Assembly (NCBI RefSeq): GCF_003864255.1
Contig: NZ_QWEZ01000002.1
Location: 992,001-1,056,000 of the forward strand
DNA from: Aestuariirhabdus litorea
Lineage (GTDB): Bacteria; Pseudomonadota; Gammaproteobacteria; Pseudomonadales; Aestuariirhabdaceae
Length of the DNA: 64,000 bases
Direction: 5' to 3'
A program made the position numbers and the translations under genes. Under the pieces are notes generated by a model that worked only from the letters and a program-made list of their open reading frames with translations, did no database searches and was not told the DNA's origin. Positions within the stretch are counted from its first letter, which is position 1. Each line of letters starts with the position of its first letter. Positions 53,755-64,000 of this stretch are shown piece by piece.

Positions 53755-54410
53755 GCTTCGCTGATTCCCTGCAAAAACTCAATGAGCTAGATATCAACGA
53801 TCTGGACCTCGATAATATTGGTAGCTGGCCCGCCGCGATCAAGGCGATTGTCTGTGTGCTGCTTCTCTCGGGGCTGCTCTATGCGGGCTACGTTTTTTAC
53901 GTACAGGACATGCTGGTCCAGCTGGAGCGAGTGGAGGCGGAAGAGGTAACGCTGAAGGAGCAGTTTACCAAAAAGGCTTTTCAGGCCGCCAACCTTGATG
54001 CCTACCGCGAACAGATGGTGGAGATGGAGAAGTCCTTTGGCGCCTTGGTAAAGCAGCTTCCAAGTGAGACCGAAGTGGCCGGACTGCTTGAGGATATCAC
54101 CCATGCCGGTATGGGGAGCGGGTTGGTATTCAGTTCCATCAAGCTGGACAAGGAGCAGGCCAGGGGGTTCTACATTGAGCTACCGATTCAGATTCAGGTG
54201 CAGGGCAACTACCATGATCTTGGCAGCTTTGTCAGTGCGGTGGCGGCCCTCCCCCGGATTGTGACCCTGCATGACTTTTCGATTAAGCCGGCCGGTAAGG
54301 GGAATAACGAGATACTGCAGATGGGTATCACCGCCAAAACCTATCGTTACAACGAAAAGGGCAGTGGTGGGCAAGGTGCTAACAAACGTGCCAACAAGAA
54401 AAAGAAGTGA
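53751..54410 (+). CDS. pilO: Type IV pilus assembly protein PilO
   Basis: 219 aa. Cytoplasmic stretch with LNELDINDLDLDNIGSWP, one membrane helix (about 27-48), a coiled coil (about 55-95) and a ferredoxin-like periplasmic domain (LPSETEVAGLLEDITHAG, GNYHDLGSFVSAVAALPRIVTL). The Lys-rich end (RANKKKK) is typical. It pairs with PilN and links to PilP. The start overlaps the pilN stop. Confidence 0.95.
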   Translation: MSFADSLQKLNELDINDLDLDNIGSWPAAIKAIVCVLLLSGLLYAGYVFYVQDMLVQLERVEAEEVTLKEQFTKKAFQAANLDAYREQMVEMEKSFGALVKQLPSETEVAGLLEDITHAGMGSGLVFSSIKLDKEQARGFYIELPIQIQVQGNYHDLGSFVSAVAALPRIVTLHDFSIKPAGKGNNEILQMGITAKTYRYNEKGSGGQGANKRANKKKK

Positions 54411-54423
54411 GTAGGAGCCAGTG

Positions 54424-54954
54424 ATGATGCAAAACATGCGTAATACGGGTCTGGTTCTGCTGGTGTCGCTGCTGGCCGGTTGTCAGTCGGGGAATGAGTT
54501 TGCTGACCTGCAAGCCTTTATGGATGAGCAGCGGGCGAGGCCCAAGGGGCAGATACAGCCACTGCCAAAGTTTACCGCCTATGAAGCGTTCACCTACAGT
54601 GCTGCAGGGTTGCGTAGCCCTTTCCAGCCTCCGGTGGCTATTGCTGTCGATGACACGCTGGCGCCGCCTGAATCCACTATCAGGCCTGACCCGAATCGGG
54701 TAAAACAGTATCTGGAATCCTTCGATGTGGCGAGCTTTTCCATGGTGGGTAGCATGAGTAATGAGGCCGGTATGTGGGCGTTGCTCAGGGGCTCTGATGG
54801 AGTACACCGGGTGAAGGTAGGCGATTACCTCGGGCGTAATCACGGGCGTATCGTGTCGATTGATGAAAACGAAATTAAGCTGGTCGAGATTGTTCCAAGC
54901 GGAAAGGATGTGTGGGTTGAACGCCCGCGCACCATTGAGCTGCGGGAAGGATAG
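54424..54954 (+). CDS. pilP: Type IV pilus lipoprotein PilP
   Basis: 176 aa. Lipobox LLAGC with Cys20. A long unstructured stretch is followed by the GspC-homology beta domain (about 95-170; FSMVGSMSNEAGMWALLRGSDGVHRVKVGDYLG). It connects the PilN/PilO pair to the PilQ secretin. ATG 54424 is at the better distance from TAGGAG; a GTG at 54421 and ATG 54427 are also in frame. Confidence 0.94.
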   Translation: MMQNMRNTGLVLLVSLLAGCQSGNEFADLQAFMDEQRARPKGQIQPLPKFTAYEAFTYSAAGLRSPFQPPVAIAVDDTLAPPESTIRPDPNRVKQYLESFDVASFSMVGSMSNEAGMWALLRGSDGVHRVKVGDYLGRNHGRIVSIDENEIKLVEIVPSGKDVWVERPRTIELREG

Positions 54955-54971
54955 CGCTCGAGGGGGGTTGC

Positions 54972-57119
54972 ATGAATAACTTACAATACAATGACAGCTG
55001 GTGGCTGAACATGAAGTCGAAACTATTTTCAAAGATTGCTCTCTCTGCTGCGACCTTATCGCTTGCACTGGTGGCACCTGTTTCTTTTGCTGCTGCAATA
55101 AAAAGCCTGGATGCGGCCTCACTGCCGGGGGAGAAAGTAGAGCTCGCGCTGGAGTTTGATGGTGAGGTGCCAACCCCTAAGGGTTACACCATTGAGCAGC
55201 CGGCGCGTATCTCCATCGACCTTCCTGGTGCGACCAGCGATTTGGGTAGCAAATACAACGAGATCGGGTTTGGTAATGCTCGCAGTGTCACTGTTATCGA
55301 AGCCAAGGATCGAACCCGGCTGGTTGTCAATCTCGATACGCCTTCCAACTACACCACTCGCACGGTTGGCAATCGCCTTTACATCCTGATTGGGGCAGAG
55401 GTCGCCGCGTCAAAAGGGCTGACAGCCGTCCCGTCGAGTGATGATGGCGCTGTTGCTGAGAAGCGCGTTGCAGCAAACTTGGACAGCATTACCAATATCG
55501 ACTTCCAGCGCGGAGAAGGCGGTGAGGGGAACGTCATCGTTAGCCTTTCCAACGCCAATGTTGCTTTGGATATGAATGAGCGCGCAGGCCGGATTGAGCT
55601 GCGTTTTCCGGGTACTGAGCTGCCCAAAAACCTGCAAAACCGCCTGGATGTGATCGACTTTGCCACTCCGGTTAGCTTTATTGATGCCAGCTCGGAAAAA
55701 GATGGGGCGGTTATTATTGTAGAGCCTAAAGGGAGCTACGATTACCTCGCCTACCAGACCGATAACACCTTGACGGTGAGCGTTAAGCCCCTGAGTGTGG
55801 ATGAGCTTGAGAAAATGCAAAAAGAGCGTTTCTCCTTTACAGGTGAGAAGCTGTCACTTAATTTCCAGGATATCGATGTACGCTCAGTCCTGCAGCTGAT
55901 TGCTGACTTTACCGATCTCAATCTGGTGGCCAGTGATACGGTTGGCGGTAACATTACGCTGCGCCTGCAAAATGTTCCCTGGGATCAGGCGCTCGACCTG
56001 GTTCTTAAGGCCAAGGGCCTGGATAAACGCAAGGTGGGTAATGTGCTGATGGTTGCACCTGCCGAAGAGATTGCGGCTCGAGAGAAGCAGGAGCTGGAGA
56101 ATTCCCAGCAGATCTCCGAGCTGGCTCCGACCTTTTCCGAGTTGATGGAGGTCAACTACGCGGATGCCAACGAAGTGGCAGCCATCCTCAAGGGGTCTGG
56201 TGATAGTGGAGTGCTCTCGGATCGTGGCTCCGTGCAGGTGGTACAGCGTACCAACAGCCTGTTGCTGAATGACACCCAGGCCAAGCTGGACGAGTTGCGC
56301 GACCTGGTTAAGCGGATTGATATTCCTGTTAAGCAGGTAATGATTGAGGCTCGTATTGTGAATGCGGAGACTCAGTTTGGTCTCAATCTCGGAGTTAAGT
56401 GGTCCGGTGGTAAGGTGGGCTCTACGAACTCCTCGGGCAAGAACACCGTAATTGGCGGTAGTGGCACCACGGCCACCTCTCCACCCAGTGCGGCTTCCCC
56501 CAATCCTGCTGACAACAGCTTCCTTGACCTGGGGGCGGCGGGTTTTGCTGATGGCCAGTCTGCAGCCGCTCTTGCAATTGGCTTTGCCACCAACAGCACC
56601 CTGATCAATCTTGAGTTGTCGGCTCTGGAAAGCTCTGGCAAGGGAGAGGTTATTTCCCAGCCGAAGGTCTTTACCGCGGACAAAACCACTGCCCGGATCG
56701 AGTCGGGTACTGAGATTCCCTACCAGGAAGCCAGTTCTAGTGGTGCTACCTCAACTTCATTCAAGAAGGCGGTGCTTTCCCTGGAGGTTACTCCGCAGAT
56801 CACCCCGGACGGCAATATCATCATGGATATTGCGGTTAATAACGATTCGCCCGATGTGTCCAACTCCCCAGCCAATGGTGAGATTGCGATTCGGACCCAG
56901 AAGATCGAGACCCAGGTGCTGGTTGCTGATGGAACAACCATCGTGTTGGGTGGTATTTTCCAGAACAACAATACGACACAGGTGACTAAGGTGCCTTTCC
57001 TGGGTGATGTCCCCTATCTGGGTCAGCTGTTCCGCAGCACCAGTGATTCGGTGACCAAAAGTGAGCTGTTGGTATTCATCACTCCGAAAATCATCGATAA
57101 TGGACTGACTTTGCGGTAG
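54972..57119 (+). CDS. pilQ: Type IV pilus secretin PilQ
   Basis: 715-aa outer-membrane secretin. ATG 54972 follows AGGGGGG; ATG 55011 (MKSKLFSK) would give a tidier signal peptide ([12 protein letters not shown]). Two AMIN domains (about 40-290) bind peptidoglycan. Then an STN domain (about 295-365; [21 protein letters not shown] type), an N1 domain, and the secretin barrel (about 450-712) with [34 protein letters not shown] and [15 protein letters not shown]. Confidence 0.96.
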   Translation: MNNLQYNDSWWLNMKSKLFSKIALSAATLSLALVAPVSFAAAIKSLDAASLPGEKVELALEFDGEVPTPKGYTIEQPARISIDLPGATSDLGSKYNEIGFGNARSVTVIEAKDRTRLVVNLDTPSNYTTRTVGNRLYILIGAEVAASKGLTAVPSSDDGAVAEKRVAANLDSITNIDFQRGEGGEGNVIVSLSNANVALDMNERAGRIELRFPGTELPKNLQNRLDVIDFATPVSFIDASSEKDGAVIIVEPKGSYDYLAYQTDNTLTVSVKPLSVDELEKMQKERFSFTGEKLSLNFQDIDVRSVLQLIADFTDLNLVASDTVGGNITLRLQNVPWDQALDLVLKAKGLDKRKVGNVLMVAPAEEIAAREKQELENSQQISELAPTFSELMEVNYADANEVAAILKGSGDSGVLSDRGSVQVVQRTNSLLLNDTQAKLDELRDLVKRIDIPVKQVMIEARIVNAETQFGLNLGVKWSGGKVGSTNSSGKNTVIGGSGTTATSPPSAASPNPADNSFLDLGAAGFADGQSAAALAIGFATNSTLINLELSALESSGKGEVISQPKVFTADKTTARIESGTEIPYQEASSSGATSTSFKKAVLSLEVTPQITPDGNIIMDIAVNNDSPDVSNSPANGEIAIRTQKIETQVLVADGTTIVLGGIFQNNNTTQVTKVPFLGDVPYLGQLFRSTSDSVTKSELLVFITPKIIDNGLTLR

Positions 57120-57136
57120 CCGAAAGCTATGACTCG

Positions 57137-57670
57137 ATGACACAGCCCGTTATTTTTCTTGTAGGCCCGATGGGTGCTGGTAAAAGCACCATCGGGCGTT
57201 TGCTTTCCAAAGAACTCTCTATACCTTTTAAAGACTCGGATCATGAGATAGAAGCCCGCAGTGGGGCCGATATCCCTTGGATATTCGATGTCGAAGGCGA
57301 GGAGGGGTTTCGTAGGCGTGAATCTGCAGTTATACAGCAGCTGGTTGAGGCGGGCCCCCTGGTGATTGCGACCGGTGGTGGAGCAATTCTGCTGGAGGAA
57401 AACCGGCGGCTGATGGTTGGCTCTGGCACGGTTGTGTATCTGGAGACCTCCGTTGAGCAACAGTTGTCTCGAACGGCTCGGGATCGCAAGCGTCCTTTGC
57501 TTCAAACAGCGGACCCTCGTAAGACGCTGACCGACCTGATGGGGATAAGGGAGCCCCTGTATCAGCAGATAGCCGATATCACGGTGAGCACCGAAAATAG
57601 CAATCCGCGGATGGTCGTCCAGGAGATCGTTGACCAATTACGCGCCACGGTTCTTAAGAAGCCTGACTAA
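57137..57670 (+). CDS. aroK: Shikimate kinase
   Basis: 177 aa; phosphorylates shikimate, fifth step of the chorismate pathway. Walker [10 protein letters not shown] (10-18), the shikimate-binding [24 protein letters not shown], and [14 protein letters not shown]. The lid Arg is in RDRKRPLL. It starts 17 nt after pilQ, and aroB follows, as in most gammaproteobacteria. Confidence 0.97.
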   Translation: MTQPVIFLVGPMGAGKSTIGRLLSKELSIPFKDSDHEIEARSGADIPWIFDVEGEEGFRRRESAVIQQLVEAGPLVIATGGGAILLEENRRLMVGSGTVVYLETSVEQQLSRTARDRKRPLLQTADPRKTLTDLMGIREPLYQQIADITVSTENSNPRMVVQEIVDQLRATVLKKPD

Positions 57671-57679
57671 GGCAGTTCT

Positions 57680-58771
57680 ATGCAAACACTAAAGGTTGAA
57701 CTGGGGGAGAGAAGTTACCCTATCCACATTGGGCAGAGGTTGCTGGAGCAGCCAAAGCTTCTGACGGAGCATATAGCCGGCCGTCAGGTGATGGTGGTCA
57801 CTAATGATACGGTGGCACCTCTTTATCTGCAGAGCCTGCTTGCTTGTCTGGAAGGCTATCAGGTGTCGACCGCTGTACTCCCGGATGGGGAGCAGTATAA
57901 AACACTCGATAGCGTTTCCCGTGTCTATGATCAGCTGTTAAAGGACCGGCATAACCGAACCACCACCCTTATTGCGCTCGGCGGTGGTGTGATCGGGGAT
58001 ATGACCGGCTTTGCAGCGGCCAGTTATCAGCGTGGCGTCCACTTTATCCAGCTACCCACCACGCTGCTGTCCCAGGTGGACTCATCGGTCGGGGGTAAGA
58101 CCGGAGTGAATCATCCCCTGGGGAAAAACATGATAGGGGCTTTTCATCAGCCCCAGGTTGTATTGATCGATACGGATACCCTGTCGACCTTGCCGGACCG
58201 GGAGCTGTCTGCCGGTATTGCCGAGGTGGTTAAGTATGGCTTGCTGTACGATGCAGAGTTTTACCGCTGGCTCGATCAGTCGATGGACGCACTGATGGCG
58301 CGGGATGTGACCGCACTGGAGCGGGCAATCTACCGTTCCTGCGAAATCAAGGCGCAGATTGTAGCCCGTGACGAGCGTGAATCGGGGATGCGGGCATTGC
58401 TTAACCTGGGTCATACCTTCGGTCATGCAATTGAGACCCACCAGGGCTATGGCAACTGGTTGCATGGCGAGGCGGTAGCGGTTGGCATGCTGATGGCAGC
58501 CGACCTCTCGGCGCGTCTGGGGTGGTTGTCAGCTGCCGACGTAGCCGGGATAAAGTCCCTGTTGTTAAGGGCAGGGCTGCCGGTTTACCCTCCCGAAGAT
58601 ATGTCGCCCGAGGAGTTTCTGGCGCTGATGGCGGTGGATAAAAAAGTGACTGACGGTACTATTCGGTTGGTGCTGCTGAACTCAATAGGCAGCGCATTAA
58701 TGTCGTCCGACTTTCCCATGAGCGCATTAATGGCGACGCTCAAAGCGGGTGAGGATCTGGGCAGGTTTTGA
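57680..58771 (+). CDS. aroB: 3-dehydroquinate synthase
   Basis: 363-aa NAD- and zinc-dependent cyclase, second step of the shikimate pathway. [55 protein letters not shown], and zinc/substrate residues in [11 protein letters not shown]. Length as in E. coli (362 aa). 9 nt after aroK. Confidence 0.98.
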   Translation: MQTLKVELGERSYPIHIGQRLLEQPKLLTEHIAGRQVMVVTNDTVAPLYLQSLLACLEGYQVSTAVLPDGEQYKTLDSVSRVYDQLLKDRHNRTTTLIALGGGVIGDMTGFAAASYQRGVHFIQLPTTLLSQVDSSVGGKTGVNHPLGKNMIGAFHQPQVVLIDTDTLSTLPDRELSAGIAEVVKYGLLYDAEFYRWLDQSMDALMARDVTALERAIYRSCEIKAQIVARDERESGMRALLNLGHTFGHAIETHQGYGNWLHGEAVAVGMLMAADLSARLGWLSAADVAGIKSLLLRAGLPVYPPEDMSPEEFLALMAVDKKVTDGTIRLVLLNSIGSALMSSDFPMSALMATLKAGEDLGRF

Positions 58772-58780
58772 GGGGGTAAC

Positions 58781-60334
58781 GTGTCGCAGGACGGGGATCT
58801 TCAGGTGGATGGCAAGCTGTTCCGGCAGCGTCTTGAGGATGCGCTGCAGGACACAGGCCCTCTTCGCGAACCTTTTTTTTCCGGTGCAGGCCGCGCAGAA
58901 GTGCTGGGGAAACTGGATCACCTAATCCAGTTCAGTGACCTGATTCTGGTGGTGAGTGCCCCCTTGGGTGGTGGTAAAAGCCGCCTCTACCGGGAGTTTA
59001 TTGAACGCCAGGATAAACGGACCCCCCTGATCCGGTGCGATCAGGCGTTAACCGCGACCCCGCAAGAGTTGGCGGCGCTTCTACAGGGTTCGGCCGGTTT
59101 GCAAGAGTTACCACCGGCACGAGAGGTGAGCCAGCTGCTGGAGCGATTACAGCAACACCTGCGCCAGCCGCTCCTGATGGTGATTGATGATGCGCAAGAG
59201 TTGCCCCAGGAGAGCTGGCAGTTTCTGCTCAGCCTGGTCAAAGGCGCCCGCGAGGTGGGTGTCCATATCCGTGTGGTGGTGTTTGCGGATACCTCGGTAA
59301 GCGCGATGCTGGATCTCTATGGTGAGGGTCAGCCCTTGCATGAGCTGGAACTTCCCCTGCTCGATAGACGCTCCCTCAAGGAGTATCTGGATACCATGCA
59401 GTCCGCCGGGCGATGGCCGGAGCTCGGGCGCCTCTCGAACGCTGAGCTGGGTGCGATTCTGAAACGCTCCGGTGGGCTGATTGGGGTAGTGGAGCAGCTG
59501 CTTGAAAGGCGAAACGAAGTGCGCTCGAGCGGGTCTCGCCGCAGGCTGGGTTTACCCAAGGCGCATATGTGGGCGTTGGTTGCGGTGGTGGCCCTACTGG
59601 TTATCTCCTATCTGCTGCAGGGGGTGTTTGAGCCTGAGAAGACCCGGGTGCCCCTGGAGCCGGACGTGCTCTCCTCTGCCGATGGTGCAACCGGTAGTGC
59701 CTCAGCGATGCCAGCCCCGGCTAATCCGGCGGCGGATATGGCTCGGCAGCGTTTGCTGGAGGCGGCAAGGAAGGTGATGGAGACAGAGGCGGCGTTACCG
59801 GAGGAAGAGCCCTCGGTGACGGCTGTTGAGACAGAGCTTCCTGAAGCGACTGCTCCTGGGGGTGAGTCGGCCGTACCCGTTGAGGAAACCCGTATCGCCC
59901 CCCTCGCCCAAGCTGTTCAGGTGCCCGCCAAACCCTCCGGTGTTGAGATTAACGGGGCGGCTGGCGACGAGCCCGGCGAACAGGAGACGTCACTGCCGGA
60001 GCCAAAGGCGAGTGCGGTGGTCTCTGCGGAGAGAGAGTCCACTGCACCTGGCCCTGGGCGTCAGTGGTTGCTGGCGCAGCCTGCGACCGCCTATAGTCTG
60101 CAGATGCTGGGGAGCCATCAGCGTGAGGCGGTAGAAAGCTTTATTGCCCGCATGGGTAGCGGGTCGAATTGGCACCTGATTGAAACCCGCCACCAGAATC
60201 GTCCCTGGTTTATTGCCCTGTACGGTAGTTACCCAACCCGGGATGCTGCGCTGGCTGCGCTCAAGTCAATGTCTTCCACCCTGCAGGCACAAAAGCCCTG
60301 GGCGCGTGCGTTGGCCCCGCTGCAGGGCGAATGA
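58781..60334 (+). CDS. DamX-like ATPase/SPOR-domain division protein
   Basis: 517 aa. N-terminal AAA-type domain with Walker A APLGGGKSR (60-68) and Walker B LLMVIDDAQELP, of the ExeA-like kind. One membrane helix (about 262-282), then a low-complexity Pro/Glu/Ala spacer (about 290-425), then a C-terminal SPOR domain (about 430-510; TAYSLQMLGSHQREAVESFI, WFIALYGSYPTRDAALAAL). In E. coli the DamX gene is in the same place after aroB. It would bind septal glycan. GTG start at 58781 after AGGGGG. Confidence 0.9.
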   Translation: MSQDGDLQVDGKLFRQRLEDALQDTGPLREPFFSGAGRAEVLGKLDHLIQFSDLILVVSAPLGGGKSRLYREFIERQDKRTPLIRCDQALTATPQELAALLQGSAGLQELPPAREVSQLLERLQQHLRQPLLMVIDDAQELPQESWQFLLSLVKGAREVGVHIRVVVFADTSVSAMLDLYGEGQPLHELELPLLDRRSLKEYLDTMQSAGRWPELGRLSNAELGAILKRSGGLIGVVEQLLERRNEVRSSGSRRRLGLPKAHMWALVAVVALLVISYLLQGVFEPEKTRVPLEPDVLSSADGATGSASAMPAPANPAADMARQRLLEAARKVMETEAALPEEEPSVTAVETELPEATAPGGESAVPVEETRIAPLAQAVQVPAKPSGVEINGAAGDEPGEQETSLPEPKASAVVSAERESTAPGPGRQWLLAQPATAYSLQMLGSHQREAVESFIARMGSGSNWHLIETRHQNRPWFIALYGSYPTRDAALAALKSMSSTLQAQKPWARALAPLQGE

Positions 60335-60425
60335 GCGGAAGCAGCCGGTTTAAAACCCCCGCCAGGTCGATCAATTAGTCCATTTTGTAATAACGTTAGA
60401 TTGCAGCCCAAAAGTGTGAATGGGT

Positions 60426-60454
60426 TTGTGGCAATGGCGTTCGGTGTGTAAAAT
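60426..60454 (+). promoter_or_regulatory. Promoter of gltB
   Basis: -35 TTGTGG (60426-60431), 17-bp spacer, -10 TAAAAT (60449-60454). It is flanked by the inverted arms AATGGGT (60419-60425) and ACCCATT (60460-60466). The predicted leader is about 90 nt. Confidence 0.55.
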
Positions 60455-60549
60455 GGCTGACCCATTTTTTCCTGTGGTCCCACCAATAAAATCACAAAAA
60501 GGGACTAACCAACTGATTATTCTATAAATTATACGTTGGGAGTGTGCCT

Positions 60550-63500
60550 ATGAGTTCAGGTTTGTACCATCCTGGGCAGTTTAAAGACAACTGCGGTTTT
60601 GGGCTGATTGCCCATACCGAGGGAGAGAAAAGTCATCACCTGTTGCAGACAGCGATTCAAGCGCTGACCTGCATGACCCATCGTGGTGGTATCGCAGCGG
60701 ACGGTAAAACCGGAGACGGTTGTGGTCTGCTTATCCAGAAGCCTGACTCCTTCTTCCGTGAAGTGACCCGCGGCCAGTATGACCAGGAGCTGAAACAGCA
60801 GTACGCCGTCGGTATGGTCTTTCTCAGTGCTGATGAGGCGCGGGCCGAGCTGGGTCGCCAGGCGCTGAATCGCGAGATCGAGGCGGAGGGGATGGAGCTC
60901 GTTGGCTGGCGTAACGTTCCCACCAACAACGACTGCCTGGGGCCTATCGCTCTCGACCAGGAGCCCACCATCGACCAGGTGTTTATCAACTGCCCGGACG
61001 ATGTGGATGAGGCGCATTTTGCGGTTAAGTTGTTCATGGCGCGGCGCAAAGCGGGGCTGGCCATGGCCGATGACCCCGATTTTTACATCTGCTCCATGTC
61101 TGACCGGGTGATCTCCTATAAGGGATTGATGATGCCCGTCGACCTGCCCGGCTACTACACTGACCTCGGCGATCCCCGCTTCGAAACCGCGATCTGTGTG
61201 TTCCACCAGCGCTTCTCCACCAACACCATGCCTCGCTGGCGACTGGCCCAGCCCTTCCGCATGTTGGCCCATAACGGTGAGATCAACACCATCACCGCCA
61301 ACCGTAACTGGGCGGAGGCGCGCTCCAGCAAGTTCCACTCCGAACTGCTCCCCAACCTGGATGCTGTCAAGCCGCTGGTCAACCGCACCGGCTCGGACTC
61401 CTCCAGCATGGACAATATGCTGGAGGTGCTGGTCACCGGCGGGGTTGAGCTGTATCGCGCCATTCGCATGATGGTGCCGCCCGCCTGGCAAAATGTGGAT
61501 ACCATGGACCCCGACCTGCGGGCGTTCTATGAGTACAACTCCATGCACATGGAGCCCTGGGATGGCCCGGCAGGCCTGGTGATTACCGATGGTCGTTACG
61601 CGCTCTGCGCGCTGGATCGTAACGGCCTGCGCCCTTCGCGCTGGGTGCGTACCAGTAATGGCTACCTGACCGTCGCCTCCGAGATCGGGGTGTTCGACTA
61701 CAAGCCCGAGGATGTGATCGCCAAAGGGCGTGTCGGCCCCGGTGAGATCCTTGCGATCGATACCGAAACCGGCGAGCTGTTGCAGGCCCACGATATCGAT
61801 AACAAGCTCAAGACCCAGCAGCCCTACAAGCAGTGGCTCAAGTCCCAGGCCCGGCGTATTCCTTCGAAGTACATTGAGGAGCTGCACCGCATCGAGCATT
61901 TCGATAAGGACACCCTCAATAGCCATATGAAGATGTTCCAGATCACCTTTGAAGAGCGTGATCAGGTGCTACGCCCCCTGGCCGAAAGCGGCGCAGAGGC
62001 GGTCGGCTCGATGGGCGACGATACCCCGATGGCGGTACTCTCCGGCCGGGTACGGCCGGTGTACGACTACTTCCGGCAGATGTTTGCCCAGGTCACCAAC
62101 CCCCCCATCGATCCGCTGCGTGAAGCCATTGTTATGTCGCTCGAGACCTGCATTGGTGCAGAACAGAACGTGTTCGCGGAGACGCCTGGCCACGCGGCGC
62201 GCATTATCCTGGGCTCGCCGGTGCTCTCGACCACCAAGTTCCTTAACATTACCAATGAGGACGAACTGGGCATCGGTGTGGCGCGGATCAGCCTCAATTA
62301 CGATGAGTCTGAGCCGTTAGAGCAGGCGATCCAGCGTGTCTGCGCTGAGGCGGAAGCGGCGGTTCGGGCCGGCAAGGTGATCATGCACCTGACCGACCGT
62401 GACCTGAAGCCCGGCAAGCTGCCAATCCATGCCGCTATGGCCACCGGTGCGGTGCACCACCACCTGATCAAGCAGGGGCTGCGTTGCGAGGCCAATATTC
62501 TGGTGGAGACCGGCACTGCGCGCGACTCTCACCACTTTGCTGTGCTGATCGGCTTTGGCGCAACCGCTGTCTACCCCTACCTTAGCTATGAGGTGTTGGA
62601 GGACCTGATCCACACCGGCGAGCTCCTGAGTGATCCGATCTCGGCTCACAAGGCCTACCGTAAGGGGATCAATAAGGGCCTGCTGAAGATCCTCTCCAAG
62701 ATGGGGATCTCGACCATCGCCTCCTACCGGGGCTCGCAGCTGTTTGAAGCCATCGGCCTCAGCGACGAGATCGTGGATCTTTGCTTCTGTGGTGTTAGCA
62801 GCCGCCTGCAGGGCGCTCGCTTCGAGGATCTGCACAAAGAGCAGGCGTTGCTGGCCAAGGAGGCCTGGACGCTGCGCAAGAAGATTCTCCAGGGTGGTCT
62901 GCTCAAGTATGTCCACGACAGCGAATACCATGCCTTCAACCCGGATGTGGTAAGTACTATTCAAAAGGCGGTGCGCACCGGAGATTACAGTGCCTACCGT
63001 GATTATGCGGCATTGGTCAACGAACGTCCGGTAGCGACATTGCGGGACCTGCTGGGGATCCGCAAAGATCTCACGGCAGTCGATATTGATGAGGTGGAAC
63101 CGGCCGAGTCGATCCTGCGTCGCTTCGACAGCGCCGCCATGTCGCTGGGTGCGCTCTCTCCTGAGGCCCACGAGGCGCTGGCGCAGGCAATGAATCGCCT
63201 GGGCGGCCGTTCGAACTCCGGCGAGGGTGGCGAGGACCCGGCCCGCTTCGGTACCGATAAGGTGTCCAAGATCAAGCAGATCGCTTCCGGTCGCTTTGGG
63301 GTAACCCCCCATTACCTGGTCAATGCTGAAGTACTGCAGATCAAAGTGGCGCAGGGCGCCAAGCCCGGCGAGGGCGGACAGCTCCCCGGAGGAAAGGTGA
63401 ACGGCCTGATCGCCAGGCTGCGTTACTCGGTGCCGGGCGTAACCCTGATCTCTCCGCCTCCGCATCATGATATCTACTCCATTGAGGACCTGGCTCAGCT

Positions 63501-64000
63501 GATCTTCGATCTCAAGCAGGTGAACCCTCAGGCGCAGGTTTCTGTGAAACTGGTCTCCGAGCCCGGGGTGGGTACCATTGCCGCCGGTGTCGCCAAGGCC
63601 TATGCGGACCTGATCACCATCTCCGGCTACGACGGCGGTACTGCGGCGAGTCCGCTGACCTCGATTCGCTACGCGGGCTCTCCCTGGGAGCTGGGGTTGA
63701 GCGAGGCGCAACAGGCGCTGCGTGCCAATGACCTGCGCGGCAAGGTGCGCCTGCAGACCGACGGCGGACTCAAGACCGGACTGGATGTCGTCAAGGCGGC
63801 CATCCTGGGAGCCGAGAGCTTTGGCTTCGGTACCACGCCGATGGTGGCGATGGGCTGCAAGTATCTGCGTATCTGCCATCTCAACAACTGTGCGACCGGC
63901 GTGGCCACCCAGAACGACGAGCTGCGTGAAAAGTACTTCATCGGCGATGTGGAGATGGTGATGAACTTCTTCCGCTTCGTTGCTGCTGAGACCCGTGAAT
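60550..64000 (+). CDS. gltB: Glutamate synthase (NADPH) large subunit, 3' end beyond the window
   Basis: 1150 codons are visible of an expected about 1480. It converts glutamine plus 2-oxoglutarate to two glutamates. A 14-residue propeptide ([14 protein letters not shown]) precedes Cys15 of CGFGLIAH, the N-terminal nucleophile of the class II amidotransferase domain (about 15-430). The central domain follows, then the FMN-binding synthase domain with [28 protein letters not shown] and [15 protein letters not shown]. The 3Fe-4S cysteines are Cys1103, Cys1109 and Cys1114. The C-terminal gltB domain and gltD are outside the window. Confidence 0.97.
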   Translation, partial: MSSGLYHPGQFKDNCGFGLIAHTEGEKSHHLLQTAIQALTCMTHRGGIAADGKTGDGCGLLIQKPDSFFREVTRGQYDQELKQQYAVGMVFLSADEARAELGRQALNREIEAEGMELVGWRNVPTNNDCLGPIALDQEPTIDQVFINCPDDVDEAHFAVKLFMARRKAGLAMADDPDFYICSMSDRVISYKGLMMPVDLPGYYTDLGDPRFETAICVFHQRFSTNTMPRWRLAQPFRMLAHNGEINTITANRNWAEARSSKFHSELLPNLDAVKPLVNRTGSDSSSMDNMLEVLVTGGVELYRAIRMMVPPAWQNVDTMDPDLRAFYEYNSMHMEPWDGPAGLVITDGRYALCALDRNGLRPSRWVRTSNGYLTVASEIGVFDYKPEDVIAKGRVGPGEILAIDTETGELLQAHDIDNKLKTQQPYKQWLKSQARRIPSKYIEELHRIEHFDKDTLNSHMKMFQITFEERDQVLRPLAESGAEAVGSMGDDTPMAVLSGRVRPVYDYFRQMFAQVTNPPIDPLREAIVMSLETCIGAEQNVFAETPGHAARIILGSPVLSTTKFLNITNEDELGIGVARISLNYDESEPLEQAIQRVCAEAEAAVRAGKVIMHLTDRDLKPGKLPIHAAMATGAVHHHLIKQGLRCEANILVETGTARDSHHFAVLIGFGATAVYPYLSYEVLEDLIHTGELLSDPISAHKAYRKGINKGLLKILSKMGISTIASYRGSQLFEAIGLSDEIVDLCFCGVSSRLQGARFEDLHKEQALLAKEAWTLRKKILQGGLLKYVHDSEYHAFNPDVVSTIQKAVRTGDYSAYRDYAALVNERPVATLRDLLGIRKDLTAVDIDEVEPAESILRRFDSAAMSLGALSPEAHEALAQAMNRLGGRSNSGEGGEDPARFGTDKVSKIKQIASGRFGVTPHYLVNAEVLQIKVAQGAKPGEGGQLPGGKVNGLIARLRYSVPGVTLISPPPHHDIYSIEDLAQLIFDLKQVNPQAQVSVKLVSEPGVGTIAAGVAKAYADLITISGYDGGTAASPLTSIRYAGSPWELGLSEAQQALRANDLRGKVRLQTDGGLKTGLDVVKAAILGAESFGFGTTPMVAMGCKYLRICHLNNCATGVATQNDELREKYFIGDVEMVMNFFRFVAAETRE

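Overview
The window is a continuous, GC-rich piece of a gammaproteobacterial chromosome. Nearly all of it is core genome, and the gene order closely follows the Pseudomonas aeruginosa blocks around gpmI-secB-trmL, ntrBC-glnA-thiI-typA, pip-dtd, tatABC-hisIE-ubiBJE-hslUV-argS-priA-rpmE and ponA-pilMNOPQ-aroKB-gltB. That order, plus a complete MSHA pilus locus, points to a marine member of the Pseudomonadales/Oceanospirillales group. I cannot name the genus. I saw no rRNA, tRNA, CRISPR array, prophage or insertion sequence.

Layout. 1-5.0 kb: envC (cut by the left edge), gpmI, a YibN-like rhodanese, grxC, secB and trmL. A roughly 105-bp repeat occurs twice between secB and trmL. 5.1-21.1 kb: a 17-gene MSHA type IV pilus operon (mshI to mshQ, no mshF found) from a good sigma70-type promoter. 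It lies between trmL and ntrC, which are close together in Pseudomonas. 21.1-26.1 kb: ntrC, ntrB, a DUF4124 protein and glnA on the minus strand, with a textbook NtrC/sigma54 control region before glnA and an NtrC site before ntrB. 26.2-31.1 kb: thiI, bipA, a prolyl-aminopeptidase homologue with no serine nucleophile, and dtd. 31.1-40.7 kb: a long minus-strand run (SPOR protein, hslV, hslU, DUF971, ubiE, ubiJ, ubiB, hisI, hisE, hinT, tatA, tatB, tatC, rsmE). 40.8-42.8 kb: argS behind what looks like an arginine-codon leader peptide and attenuator. 43.1-49.4 kb: priA, rpmE, a thermonuclease-like protein, an M48 protease and malic enzyme. 49.5-64 kb: mrcA diverging from pilMNOPQ-aroK-aroB-damX-like-gltB; gltB is cut by the right edge.

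How the genes work together. There are two type IV pilus assembly sets: MSHA, with its own ATPase, platform protein, secretin and pilins, and the PilMNOPQ alignment/secretin set of the twitching pilus. Nitrogen assimilation is represented by NtrB/NtrC, glutamine synthetase and the large subunit of glutamate synthase. Envelope functions include EnvC, Tat export, PBP1a and two SPOR-domain proteins.

The most interesting candidate is the region before argS (40843-41024). It has an in-frame 41-codon leader with three consecutive Arg codons, a strong intrinsic terminator and a plausible alternative pairing, the layout of ribosome-mediated attenuation. Other points of note are the Ser-to-Ala change in the Pip homologue, a perfect rpmE terminator inside the signal-peptide codons of the next gene, and a rhodanese without its cysteine.
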